Below are positions 54,637-63,319 of a DNA stretch of 63,319 nt, in pieces. Each line of letters starts with the position of its first letter. The first letter of the stretch is position 1. The notes under the pieces are model-generated. The model was not told the DNA's origin, ran no database searches, and saw only the letters and a list, made by a program, of their open reading frames with translations. The position numbers and the translations under genes were made by a program. Source of the DNA: a virus; IMG/VR virus record IMGVR_UViG_3300002334_000164, positions 1-63,319 of that record, one strand, 5' to 3'.

Positions 54637-55022
54637 GTTACGCATTTAGTCTCGATGGAACTACGATCGACAAGGTCTCTGACTCTTTGCCTAGAGAGAC
54701 CTGGGTGGATACCACTACTCCTGGCGGGGTTTCCAAAGGAACCTTTGTTGATCTCACGGAAGCGAACAAGAACAGTTACAACTGGTACTTCTTTGACGAT
54801 ACCGTTGTTCAACCATCTCTAGATCATGTGTCCAGAGGTGCGGAACGCGTGGGCAATGAGTTCTCTATTGTTTGGGTGTTTGACCAAGGACTGCAAGACA
54901 ATCGTTTAGCGAATGAGGCGAGGAATACTAAACGACTGTCTGACATATCAGACCTTAGAGCGGGAAGGACAAGTGCTGCCGATTTGAGAGATCTAATGGC
55001 GGAGATTCTAGAGGAACTATGA
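54633..55022 (+). CDS. Hypothetical structural-region protein
   Basis: A 129-residue protein (ATGA overlap), MSYAFSLDGTTIDKVSDSLP. The first 90 residues look beta-rich; the end is a charged helix (NEARNTKRLSDISDLRAGRT) perhaps for assembly. Possible fibre-associated chaperone or base part. Confidence 0.5.
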   Translation: MSYAFSLDGTTIDKVSDSLPRETWVDTTTPGGVSKGTFVDLTEANKNSYNWYFFDDTVVQPSLDHVSRGAERVGNEFSIVWVFDQGLQDNRLANEARNTKRLSDISDLRAGRTSAADLRDLMAEILEEL

Positions 55023-55077
55023 GCTACCTCTGTTTGATTTATGCTTCCTGATTGCCGATCTAATAACAGGAGGAATA

Positions 55078-55590
55078 ATGACTGTCTTTCTTTCGGATCT
55101 GGTGTCGTCTCTAAAACGTGAAGTTCAATCGCCGGGAACAAACACGTATCCGTTAGCCACGGTTGAGGATTGGCAGGGCTATCTGGCCGATGCATTTTGG
55201 GAAGTAGCCCTCCTGGGAATAATCAACATTACCGTCTTCACTGAAGCTGATTACGAGGTCTCCCCTGTTACTAGTGGTGGCGCAGATTTGGGTCGTGACT
55301 ATCAACAGCTTCTCGTTCTTTGGGCGGGCGCTAGAGTGGTGTCTGCGAAGATCCTGGAGTACAACTCGACTTTCCGTGCCGTAGCTGGCCCAGTGGAGTT
55401 TGAACAGCAGAAGGCCGCGTCGGTCATGACGGCCGTCCTTGAAGGCATCCAAAAGCGTCTTGCTGCTGTTCTAGAACATCTACCCAACAGCGTGAACACT
55501 AATACGATCCAGTATTTTGATGTAATCACAGAGCGCACGCTCTACAACCATTCTCCGGCTGACTTTTATAACGGCTTTGTGGGGTACTAG
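55078..55590 (+). CDS. Head-tail connector-type protein
   Basis: A 170-residue protein starting MTVFLSDLVSSLKREVQSPG. The front helix pattern, a central WAGARVVSAKILEYNSTF and a long C-terminal helix fit the adaptor that plugs into the portal (gp15/HK97 gp6-like). It is the first of a row of neck genes. The call is by position and helix pattern. Confidence 0.5.
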   Translation: MTVFLSDLVSSLKREVQSPGTNTYPLATVEDWQGYLADAFWEVALLGIINITVFTEADYEVSPVTSGGADLGRDYQQLLVLWAGARVVSAKILEYNSTFRAVAGPVEFEQQKAASVMTAVLEGIQKRLAAVLEHLPNSVNTNTIQYFDVITERTLYNHSPADFYNGFVGY

Positions 55591-55593
55591 GTC

Positions 55594-56076
55594 ATGGAGA
55601 CTGGCAACCCCCTACAAGATGGCTTCGATCCTACCGAGTTTCGCACCGCGATCGAATTTGCCATGGCTATGGGTCTTCCTGGAACTCAGAGTGAACGGAT
55701 CACTTTTCAGTGGGATGATGAGAAAACTTTCGCTGACGCTGATGAACGTGGTAGTCCGTATACCTGGACAGATTCCCCAACATCTACTGTTTCGGCGGTT
55801 GATATTCCGTCATCTTTGACTGTGCCTTGTGCTGTCGAGTTCTCGGCTCGTCGCTCGTCTTCGGGTGATACGATCATAGGTTCTTTTGACGCTTCGGCTA
55901 TCACCCTCACCCTTCTGGATACTCAGTATGCGTTGATACGGGACGTTAATCTGCAGCTTCCTAACAAGGTCATTGTGGATGGCAATACTTACGACATCAG
56001 TTTCTGGGGTCCTCCTGTTGGTCTCTTCACTGTGACTGTATATCAGGCTCACGCGCAGGCGCGCGACGAGTCTTAG
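55594..56076 (+). CDS. Head-tail stopper-like protein
   Basis: A 160-residue beta-rich protein, METGNPLQDGFDPTEFRTAI, with many Thr/Ser/Val strands, suited to the stopper that closes the portal. It follows the connector candidate and precedes the terminator candidate. No specific motif was recognised. Confidence 0.45.
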   Translation: METGNPLQDGFDPTEFRTAIEFAMAMGLPGTQSERITFQWDDEKTFADADERGSPYTWTDSPTSTVSAVDIPSSLTVPCAVEFSARRSSSGDTIIGSFDASAITLTLLDTQYALIRDVNLQLPNKVIVDGNTYDISFWGPPVGLFTVTVYQAHAQARDES

Positions 56077-56084
56077 GAGTAAGG

Positions 56085-56612
56085 ATGACTATTGTAGGCG
56101 GTCTTAGGACCAGACTTCTTTTCGACTCGTTGTACAACGAGATAGAGAGAGCGTTGACAGCCCTCGGATGGTTCGACTCTGGTCGTCAGCATCTTCCAAT
56201 CAATTTCATCAACGAACCGGTGGATGAGAAAGAAGAAGTTGCTTTTAACACGCTTGTTCTTTATGCGGAAGATGGAGACACCCGCCAGGAAGAGATGGGT
56301 AGCGACCTGTCCGAGCACAGACGTACGTTCTACTTAGACTTCTACGCCGAGAACATCTCGGTGGGGGAGCATTTGATCTTTGATTGTCAGGCGATTCTCG
56401 AAGGTCGTATGAGTTCGGTCGGTCGTTCCTCTCATTTCTTTGACATCTTCGATTATCAGCAGGCTACACCTCCTGTAATCGCTAGTGCAGAGATTGGCGA
56501 GGACGTAATCATCGATCGAGCCATCACGTACAGTTTTCCGTGGCAGAAGCATTGGTATAGCTGCCAGTTCACTGTTTCGGATTTCTATGGAACGGAAGAC
56601 GATGACGCATAG
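56085..56612 (+). CDS. Tail terminator or neck-type protein
   Basis: A 175-residue protein, MTIVGGLRTRLLFDSLYNEI, with alternating helix and strand, and acidic patches (DGDTRQEEMGSDLSEHRRTF). Size and position fit tail-completion proteins that cap the tail tube. No clear motif. Confidence 0.45.
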   Translation: MTIVGGLRTRLLFDSLYNEIERALTALGWFDSGRQHLPINFINEPVDEKEEVAFNTLVLYAEDGDTRQEEMGSDLSEHRRTFYLDFYAENISVGEHLIFDCQAILEGRMSSVGRSSHFFDIFDYQQATPPVIASAEIGEDVIIDRAITYSFPWQKHWYSCQFTVSDFYGTEDDDA

Positions 56613-56623
56613 GAGCGTGGGTA

Positions 56624-56911
56624 ATGCAGGATGCTGTGAGGGACTTAATCCAGAGCAGATGTAAGAGGACTTGTCGGATCATTTTGGATGCCAAGGAGGA
56701 GTTATGTGATGTACACATGAGTCCCGAAGCCTCTGATCGGTTCAGGGAAGTGGTGTTGGATCAGATCAACGACTTCAAGAGTCTGTTTCTGACTTTGCTG
56801 GAATCGCTTGACGGGAGCGACATTCAGCTCAACCAGTTGTGGTTGGATCGTCTTGAGGAAATGTATGAGGTGATTCAATCCATTGCCCCGGATGACGACA
56901 TTACTGTATGA
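56624..56911 (+). CDS. Hypothetical helical protein
   Basis: A 95-residue acidic helical protein, MQDAVRDLIQSRCKRTCRII, with a Cys-rich front (C13, C17). It starts 12 bases after the previous stop and overlaps the next start. Function unknown. Confidence 0.45.
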   Translation: MQDAVRDLIQSRCKRTCRIILDAKEELCDVHMSPEASDRFREVVLDQINDFKSLFLTLLESLDGSDIQLNQLWLDRLEEMYEVIQSIAPDDDITV

Positions 56912-58005
56912 GCAGTCTTGACGCCATAGCTAGGGGCCATGTCACCCGTCGTGCTGGTTTCGCGCATACGAATCGCGTTATGGCGAAGCTGTATGAGGAT
57001 GCCGTTGAGGGTTTGGGTTTCTCTAGCACGTTGTTTGCTAGGGACATCATCAACCAGGCAACTGAAAAGATTACCAGCGAACTAGCTGAAGAGATGCAGC
57101 TGTTTGCTATTGCCATGTCAGATAGGTCAGCTCGTAACCGTGATGGTCGCGTTACTAGGATCCATCAATTAGCTGGTGAGCGAGCAGTAGAGGCGACCGT
57201 ACGGTCATACAATCGCACTAGGGCCAAGAGACGTAAGACTGCTGCCTCGTTCGAGGTTGGATTCATTCGTGATGATGGAGAGGTCGGGGTTCGCAAGGCT
57301 AGAGAGTCTATTGGTGCTTCGGTTAGACGCAAGGATCGTTTTGCCAATGGAAAATTACTTCGTGCTTTAGCCAGTCCTCAGATGTTTGATGCTCGTTGGG
57401 ACGGCGTGAGCTTCATCAACAAGGCATGGTTGGATCGTAATGCGGCCCAATGGTATCGGTTGGCTTTCGGAGCTGGGCCGCGTGGTGCTGGCACTCCTTT
57501 ACACAAGAATCACAGTATCCAGTTCTTTGGTCAGACCGCATTCTCGATGAGTTTGCAAGGCTTCGGTCCGTCAGCTGGTTTCTCTATGCCTGCCGGTCTT
57601 TGGTTTGGATTTGGTGGCTCTAATCTTTCTCCTGCCGACAATGACGGACAGTCAGTCAATTACGCACGCGGTGGTGCCCCCAATCCGGCACGTCGTGGTC
57701 TTGACCAGTTCATCCCAGGAGCCGGATCCTTTGCAGGGAGATCATTTCGTGGCCGTCGCACTAAAGGTATCAAGGGTACGGCGTATCTTGATGCTGGTGT
57801 ATTTGCCCTTACTCGTGAGTTGGGGCGTGGTTGGTCTGTGATTATGACGGAATGGTTCGAAGAGGCGGCTACTCAGGATACGGGTCCGATTGCTACGATC
57901 GGTGTTTCGCCTGAAGCAGCTGCCACCTCATCGGCGAAACTCAAGAGTGAGCTAGCTTCGATGAAAATTGTCGCGGCTCGATACAGGTCTTCGTTAGCTC
58001 TGTAA
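56908..58005 (+). CDS. Hypothetical neck/tail-region protein
   Basis: A 365-residue basic protein, MSSLDAIARGHVTRRAGFAH, with helical N and C parts. A Gly/Phe-rich middle reads GPSAGFSMPAGLWFGFGGSN. Starts within the previous stop (ATGA). It is long for a neck protein; the Gly-rich middle suggests an assembly surface. No family recognised. Confidence 0.5.
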   Translation: MSSLDAIARGHVTRRAGFAHTNRVMAKLYEDAVEGLGFSSTLFARDIINQATEKITSELAEEMQLFAIAMSDRSARNRDGRVTRIHQLAGERAVEATVRSYNRTRAKRRKTAASFEVGFIRDDGEVGVRKARESIGASVRRKDRFANGKLLRALASPQMFDARWDGVSFINKAWLDRNAAQWYRLAFGAGPRGAGTPLHKNHSIQFFGQTAFSMSLQGFGPSAGFSMPAGLWFGFGGSNLSPADNDGQSVNYARGGAPNPARRGLDQFIPGAGSFAGRSFRGRRTKGIKGTAYLDAGVFALTRELGRGWSVIMTEWFEEAATQDTGPIATIGVSPEAAATSSAKLKSELASMKIVAARYRSSLAL

Positions 58006-58052
58006 CGCTAAAAGAACCAGGCGTGTTGACCGATAGTCCTGATACGTAGATC

Positions 58053-58080
58053 TTGAAGTTTGTGACGTACCCGATAATAC
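58053..58080 (+). promoter_or_regulatory. Candidate promoter of the major tail gene
   Basis: TTGAAG (58053-58058), a 16-bp spacer and TAATAC (58075-58080). The overlapping TGAAGTTT and CCCGATAA resemble WhiG/FliA -35 and -10 boxes, with a spacer three bases short of typical. It lies 53 bases before ATG 58133. Confidence 0.5.
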
Positions 58081-58132
58081 ACGTTCGGGCAGAAACGGGC
58101 TTTATTTGAAGTATTCCTAACAGGAGGCAATA

Positions 58133-59341
58133 ATGGCCATTAAGGCAGGGCAAATCCTTCACGACGTGAATGGTTATGTCATCAACCGTATCCAGTCTGC
58201 TGGTCCGGGCAACGTCAACGTCCCCGAAGAGAAGGTATTCGAGCTTGGTAACTTCGAGTCTGTATGTACGATTCGTGACATCCCCGACCTGAGTTTCGAC
58301 ATGGAGTCTCTCTCTACCTCAACCGAGGTGGAAGCTCTGCTAACTAACTTGGATCCGGAATTGACTCTCGACGGTCAGGAGTTCGATCTTTCGGATTCTC
58401 AGCCCATCGATGTTCTCTCGCCGTTCAAGTCTGCGACCAATCAGTTCGACATTGTTAACGGCATCATCGTTCCGCACCTCACTCTTGAGCGTGCGAGCTA
58501 CAGGTTCGGCCTGCGTCAGAACGCTACGCAGCAATTCACGTTGCGCGGCGATTCGATCTACTACGTTCCGGGAACTCCGTATAAGGAAACTCACGCCCAC
58601 ATCGGCGCGACGACTTACACGTTCTCGACTCTACCTACGATCACCTACAGCGAGGCTGGCGATACGTTCTTCGCTTACAACATTACGTTGAAGAGCGGTG
58701 CTACGAACCTATTCAAGCGTCTCTTCCTTGGTACCGACTACACCAACACTTCCACAGGTTTCACTCTGTTGGCTGACGAGTCGGGCACCTACGATCAGAT
58801 CCACGTGGTTTACGGTTCGACTACCCCTACGACATATCCTTCTTCAGTCCACAAGGATGCCACTGTGCAGCCTTGTGCCATTCGTGGTAAGGACATTGAC
58901 GTGTATGTCGGCGACGGTGCCGCTACTCAGCTCTTGGTTCGCTGGACAGGCGTTCAGAGTTTCGAGACCACATGGTCAGTGACTTTGGAAAACGATGAGG
59001 AATTCGGCAACAGCAAGCTTGTGTCTACCGACTTCGATGTCCCTGAAGTAACGGGCTCTCTTGGTCTTAAGCCACTTGATGCTGCTGAGCTGTTCACACG
59101 TATCGCAAACATCGCTGGTGTTGCCACCAACGTAACTGCGGGCGCTCTAACCACAGACCCTCTCCCAGTAGAGGTTCGCTTGAGCGATCCGGATACCGGT
59201 TCCGTTGTGAAGACCTTCTACATCTCGGATGCCCGTTTCACCGTTCCTTCAATCTCAGGTCGGATCCAGACGAAGTTGGAGACAACATTCAACTTCACTT
59301 CGGATTCGGGCTCTCTGAAGATTTACCAGGGTAGCCGATAG
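58133..59341 (+). CDS. Major tail tube protein
   Basis: A 402-residue beta-rich protein with a strong site (CAGGAGGC) and its own promoter and terminator-like hairpin, typical of an abundant tail subunit. MAIKAGQILHDVNGYVINRI begins it. Strands such as TTWSVTLENDEEFGNSKLVS and FDVPEVTGSLGLKPL sit in the tube part; the larger middle may be an inserted Ig-like domain. It precedes the chaperone pair as usual for siphoviruses. Confidence 0.7.
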   Translation: MAIKAGQILHDVNGYVINRIQSAGPGNVNVPEEKVFELGNFESVCTIRDIPDLSFDMESLSTSTEVEALLTNLDPELTLDGQEFDLSDSQPIDVLSPFKSATNQFDIVNGIIVPHLTLERASYRFGLRQNATQQFTLRGDSIYYVPGTPYKETHAHIGATTYTFSTLPTITYSEAGDTFFAYNITLKSGATNLFKRLFLGTDYTNTSTGFTLLADESGTYDQIHVVYGSTTPTTYPSSVHKDATVQPCAIRGKDIDVYVGDGAATQLLVRWTGVQSFETTWSVTLENDEEFGNSKLVSTDFDVPEVTGSLGLKPLDAAELFTRIANIAGVATNVTAGALTTDPLPVEVRLSDPDTGSVVKTFYISDARFTVPSISGRIQTKLETTFNFTSDSGSLKIYQGSR

Positions 59342-59353
59342 TAAGTTCTGATA

Positions 59354-59379
59354 GGAGAGGGGCCTTTGGGTCCCTCTCT
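59354..59379 (+). terminator. Hairpin after the major tail gene
   Basis: GGAGAGGG (59354-59361) and CCCTCTCT (59372-59379) form an 8-bp stem. No clear U-run follows, so it may be a weak terminator or a transcript-stabilising end. Confidence 0.45.
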
Positions 59380-59457
59380 GGATCGCCCTCTAAGGCATGA
59401 GGCGATATGGTAAGGTAGTGTCATACAAAGCAGTACAGGCAAAGAGGAGAAAGAAGA

Positions 59458-60267
59458 ATGAGTTTCGCACGTGCTCTATTGCAGGATCTCTACATCAAGG
59501 AAGCCCTTGTTGAGATCCCTAGACCCGCAGAACCCGAACTGGACGAAGAGGGTAGTCCGGTTTTGGATGACGACGGTAATGCCGTCATGGTCGACCAGGA
59601 CCCGATTGTCTTCTATGCACGGAAGATGAACCCTCTCCAGCAGGAGTCTGCTGCACGTAGGGCGTCAGCGGCTCAGATTCATATGCGTCGTCTTGTTTTT
59701 CGTCCTGATGATCCCGATTATTCAATCATGGAATCGGCCGTCGACGAAATCGAAGATCTGTCAATGTTTGTTGCCAGAGTCGAAAGCAATAACGACACCG
59801 ACAAGATGCAACAAGAGCTCTCGGAAGAAGACGAATGGGCGAAAGACAACTACTACCAGTCGTTGATTGATGCGTGGACTCCCAAGATGAAGAGGGACTG
59901 GACCGAAAATACCGAAGAGGAACGTGATCCAGAGTCGAAAAGGATCTGGGCCGAGCTGAAGCGTTTCGATGACATTCTAGAAGACAAGATGAAGTCGCGT
60001 CGTACGAATCGTGCAGCTGAAGTTGAAGCTAAGCCCGAAGAAGAGCAACGAAAATTGGTCTTCAAGATCCTCTTGGAACAGCAATGCAACGGGGAGTGGA
60101 TGCGTGTATTCAATCTGTGGCGTCAGATTTATGGCATCGTGGACAAGAACAAGGATCGGGTCTTCGAGGATGAAGACGATGCTATGTCGTCACCAATTGA
60201 AGCTCAACGGATCTTCCGCCAGGCCCTTGACCGCATCACCCTTAGCGTCACAGATGTAAAATCCTAG
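59458..60267 (+). CDS. Tail assembly chaperone, upstream frame
   Basis: A 269-residue acidic, helical protein between tail tube and tape measure, the standard position of the G-type chaperone. It starts MSFARALLQDLYIKEALVEI with AGAGGAGAAAG upstream. The -1 frame opens at 60246, before this frame's stop at 60265-60267, and the shared window includes GTA-AAA-TCC. A slip back one base at AAAA would fuse it to the next frame (joining about 60261 to 60596), as in lambda G/GT. Confidence 0.75.
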   Translation: MSFARALLQDLYIKEALVEIPRPAEPELDEEGSPVLDDDGNAVMVDQDPIVFYARKMNPLQQESAARRASAAQIHMRRLVFRPDDPDYSIMESAVDEIEDLSMFVARVESNNDTDKMQQELSEEDEWAKDNYYQSLIDAWTPKMKRDWTENTEEERDPESKRIWAELKRFDDILEDKMKSRRTNRAAEVEAKPEEEQRKLVFKILLEQQCNGEWMRVFNLWRQIYGIVDKNKDRVFEDEDDAMSSPIEAQRIFRQALDRITLSVTDVKS

Positions 60268-60290
60268 CGGGTAGCGCCTCTTTCCTTAGC

Positions 60291-60596
60291 ATGGCTAGGG
60301 CTGCTCGCGACACTGGCCATGGGGCCATGCTTTTCCCTGCTGGAATAGATTCAGTGGAAGATATCCATTGGGATCTTGCCTTTGCGATTGAACACGCTAA
60401 CACGGTAATCAGTTGGCAACGGAACCTGTCTAAGAAAGAGATGCCTCCACGTTGGATGTGGCCTTTCCCCGACGAGCTAGAGATCTGGTTTGAAGAAGTT
60501 GAGATGATCCGCGACAAGGAGAGTGGCGGAAGCTCAGATGACGAGTCTATGGATTCGAATGTTTTGGCTAAAGAGGGAGTGAGACAGCAGCTCTAG
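60291..60596 (+). CDS. Tail assembly chaperone, downstream (-1) frame
   Basis: A 101-residue frame from the first ATG, MARAARDTGHGAMLFPAGID, with LAFAIEHANTVISWQRNLSK. It is in the -1 frame relative to the upstream chaperone and has no ribosome site (CTTTCCTTAGC precedes ATG). It is therefore probably made only as a fusion by programmed frameshift near 60259-60261. It matches the T domain position. Confidence 0.7.
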   Translation: MARAARDTGHGAMLFPAGIDSVEDIHWDLAFAIEHANTVISWQRNLSKKEMPPRWMWPFPDELEIWFEEVEMIRDKESGGSSDDESMDSNVLAKEGVRQQL

Positions 60597-60652
60597 CTTG
60601 AACAAATGGTCATAGATCCCGATGATTTAGAGAGGATGAGGAGGGAAAAGAA

Positions 60653-63251
60653 ATGGTAGCAGGCACACAACAGTTTGTACTTCAGTTCACAGCTGATACT
60701 ACGGGAATGCAAACTTCTCTGCGCGGGTTTGCAGGCACGGCCAAGACTTTGCTTGCCGAGATCCAGACTATTGCCTCTCGTCCTATTAAGCCTGGCGGTA
60801 TTTCTCCTGCTGCCAGTGCTGGCCTGGGAGACATTGGTCCTTTGGCGGGGGTCTCAGCTCCTCTGCTCGGTGGTTTCCAACAGGACATCACTAGTCAGGC
60901 CAGGGCTGGTGGCGCATCTTCGATTGGGGCACGTAGGGCTGGTCAGGAAGCACTTCGTCAAGCTGAAATAGCATTGGCACAGCAGTACAATCTGACTAAA
61001 TCTGAACAGATCCTCCTGTCTCGTTCTATTGAGAGGCACATCGGCGCCGAAAACAATGCTGTACGAGCAACCGAGACTCGCGCGCTTCGTGAATTTCAGG
61101 CTGCGGAATCTCTTCGTGGAGATACAGCTCGTGAGCGTGTTGCTTCAGAGAGCGCACTACGCGCCAAGGCTCAGCGTATCGTTGCCGAGCAGCAGGAAGC
61201 TGAGGTTCTTCGACGTCTGACTCGACAAGAGGCTCGTCTTGCTGGCCTCCGTGGAGCAGAGGCTCGTGCTGCCATATCTCGTGCTTCGCAGTCGGGTGCT
61301 GCTGGTGCTGTTGGTCAACGTCCAGGCGAGTTCTTGGGAGGCGGCTTCAGACAAACGCTTCGTTTTGCTATCCCTTCTGCTTTGTTGTTCGGTGCTGCTG
61401 CTGGCATTCGGTCGATCGTCCAGGAAGCCGAAGAACTGGAACAGATCAATGTTCGTCTCACTTCACAATTTGAGAACCTTGGTAGTCTAAATGTCTTCGA
61501 TGACCTGATCAAATCTTTCGGCCAGATCCCGGATGAAGCAAATCGTGCTGCTGTCGCCACTGAAGAGCTTAACTCTTTCCGCGAAGCCACTGCTGGAATT
61601 GCTCTTGATACGGGCGTTGCCGCTGATCAGGTGCTGGCTCTCGGTAGTTCATTTGTCGGTTTGTTCGCTTCGTTCGATGGTTCTGACGACAACTTCCGTC
61701 GACTGGCTCAAGAGGCCACAAAGATAACTTCAGAGTTCAGCGTCATTACTGGTCTGAATCCTGAAGAAGCCTTCAATGATCTGGTAGGTGCTGTTCGTAC
61801 CTTTGCAAATGAAGCTCCAGATGTCAACGTATTGCTGAAGAATCTGTCTGACGACTTGGTGTCGGTGGCAGACGTTTCTGGTGTTGCTGCTGAAGAGCTT
61901 GCTGATTTCGTTGGCCGTATAGCACCTGTTTCCGAGACAGCTGGGTTCCTCATTGAGGAAGTCGCGGCTATCGGTGGTGCTTTGCTCCAGGCTTCTGGTC
62001 TCGGTGGTGCTGTACTTGCCGAGCAGTTTGGTCGTATTGTTTCTACCTTCGGTGACGGACTTGACGAAGAGCTTGCCGACCTGGCCATTAACGTCCCTGA
62101 AATTGGTCTGAACCTTGAAGACATCTTCTCGGGCAACACTAAAGATGTCCTCTTTCAGCTGATTGAGGGCTTTGAAGGACTATCCGAGGCACAACAGCGT
62201 CAGATCATTTCCAGTGTAGGTAGTCGTCGTGAAGGTAACACCCTTGCTACTTTGCTTCAGAACAACACTGCGGTCTTCACGGCTTTAGCAGCCCAGCAAG
62301 ACAATGCGGGCGCAGCTACGGAACGTTTTGGAAAGATATCCGAAACTCTGACTGTTAGCTTCAATCAGCTCAAGGTCGAACTCGAACTGCTTGGTCAGGA
62401 ATTGTTGCAAGGTGGACTTGGCGACATCCTTCAAGATCTCATCGCTGTTGCTAGTACTTTCGCCGACATCCTTGACAAAGGTCTCGGCCCCGCGATTGCC
62501 GGGATTTCCAGTATTGTTGGAGTCTTCCCTCCTGAACTTCTGGCTCTCAGTGTCGCCATGGCTCTTGGCTCTCGTTCGGCTATAGCTTTGGGTAAGGGCC
62601 TCCTTTCTGCACGTAGTGCAACTACCGGTATCACTACTGAGTTCAGCAAACTTGGAGGATCTGCAGCGGGAGCCTCAACCGCGACAAGTGGTCTAAGAAC
62701 TGCTGCCCGTGGGCTCACAGGTGCCCTTGCGGCGGCAATTATCGTTTCTGCCGCATGGAGTGCGGGTTCTGCTCTGTACTCCGCCAATACCGAGAGGGCA
62801 AAACGTCAGACAGAAGAGTTCACGTCTGTTCTTCGTGATTCTGGTTCAGAATTTGTGGCTATCGCTGATCGTGCCCGTGAATTGAATGTAGAACTGGAAG
62901 AGACTATTCGTCTCGAAGGGGCCGCTTCGGCAGGAAGAGGAGGAGGAGGCTCTGTTGATCCAACTGGGTTTGGAGCAGGTCTTGTTAGTTTGGCTCGTGG
63001 ACGTGATGATCTCGAAGATATCAACAAGCTTCTTGATTTTGCTGGATTAAACGCTAGTCAATTAGTTGCTGAGTTGATCAAAGTTGAACAAGAGACAGGT
63101 CGCCTAAATTCACCACAGGTTGCGTCTGTACTCACTAGCGAGAGCGGAAGTTTTGAGCAACTTCTCGGGGACGAACCGTCAAAGAGCCGCGTTGCATTAG
63201 TGAATGCTCTTGATCGTCTGGCTAAAGATGAAGGTCTGTCACAGGGTCAGA
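60653..63251 (+). CDS. Tape measure protein (3' truncated)
   Basis: At least 866 residues of a tail-length ruler. MVAGTQQFVLQFTADTTGMQ starts the helical lead. A TP901-type core follows with ADQVLALGSSFVGLFASFDG, VSVADVSGVAAEELADFVGR and IAPVSETAGFLIEEVAAIGG. Hydrophobic helices (about 600-700) then precede a Gly-rich loop. The frame runs into adapter after 63251, so the C-terminus is missing. The ribosome site GAGGAGGGAAAAGAA is good. Confidence 0.88.
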
Positions 63252-63319
63252 AGATCGGAAGAGCGTCGTGTAGGGAAAGAGTGTAGATCTCGGTGGTCGC
63301 CGTATCATTAAAAAAAAAA
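63252..63319. other. Sequencing adapter, right end
   Basis: The reverse complement of the same 58-nt P5 adapter, starting AGATCGGAAGAGCGTCGTGT, lies at 63252-63309 and is followed by ten A residues. It mirrors the left end, forming an artificial 68-bp terminal inverted repeat. Confidence 0.99.

Noticed and set aside
63252-63286. C-terminal extension of the tape measure (IGRASCRERV)
   Set aside because: These residues are translated adapter sequence.

Overview
The window is most of one segment of a large tailed bacteriophage genome (siphovirus architecture), capped at both ends by sequencing-library adapter. Positions 1-68 and 63252-63319 are a poly(T)/poly(A) tail plus the Illumina P5 adapter in inverted orientation, so the phage DNA is 69-63251. 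It breaks inside the tape-measure gene on the right and just upstream of a glycosyltransferase gene on the left. GC content looks close to 50 percent. The host is probably an actinobacterium. The reasons are a monomeric class II (B12) ribonucleotide reductase, a WhiG/FliA-type sigma factor, promoters that start translation leaderlessly, many ATGA/GTGA/TAATG gene overlaps, and an HNH protein of the common actinobacterial type. The combination of dozens of tRNAs with a tmRNA recalls the large Streptomyces siphoviruses (Stanwilliamsviridae-like). That comparison is from memory and was not tested.

Layout. (1) 0.3-5.8 kb, rightward: a glycosyltransferase, many small accessory genes, three tandem paralogues and a dual-specificity-type phosphatase. 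(2) 5.8-23.1 kb, mostly leftward: small zinc-ribbon and membrane proteins, then a carbohydrate cassette at 9.6-18.2 kb with seven glycosyltransferases and two FkbM methyltransferases, then HNH proteins, a holin-like protein and a winged-helix protein. A short rightward island at 21.5-22.5 kb holds a release-factor-like GGQ protein. (3) 23.3-30.1 kb, rightward: metallophosphoesterase, class II ribonucleotide reductase, dATP/dGTP diphosphohydrolase-like protein, sigma factor and methyltransferase. (4) 30.1-38.7 kb: a translation island with 36 tRNA genes covering all 20 amino acids, a tmRNA, many long RNA hairpins between tRNAs, and inserted protein genes (two HNH proteins, a DUF1353 protein, an AAA+ ATPase and small ORFs). 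(5) 38.7-63.25 kb, rightward virion operon: an intein-containing gene, a small DNA-binding protein, large terminase, portal, protease, scaffold-like protein, decoration-like protein, major capsid protein, a 1,658-residue repeat fibre protein, connector/neck genes, major tail protein, frameshifted tail-assembly chaperones and the tape measure.

How the parts work together. The metabolic block makes deoxynucleotides and may take middle/late transcription through its own sigma factor. The tRNA set, tmRNA and GGQ protein form a nearly self-sufficient decoding and ribosome-rescue kit. The virion block packages and builds the particle. The sugar-transfer cassette could decorate virion proteins, DNA or the host envelope, and the sequence does not say which. 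The most unusual features are the complete tRNA set with structured spacers and a long-tag tmRNA, the glycosyltransferase cassette flanked by an exact 23-bp direct repeat, three leucine anticodons on class I tRNA bodies, and fibre repeats whose proteins are near-identical while their codons differ.
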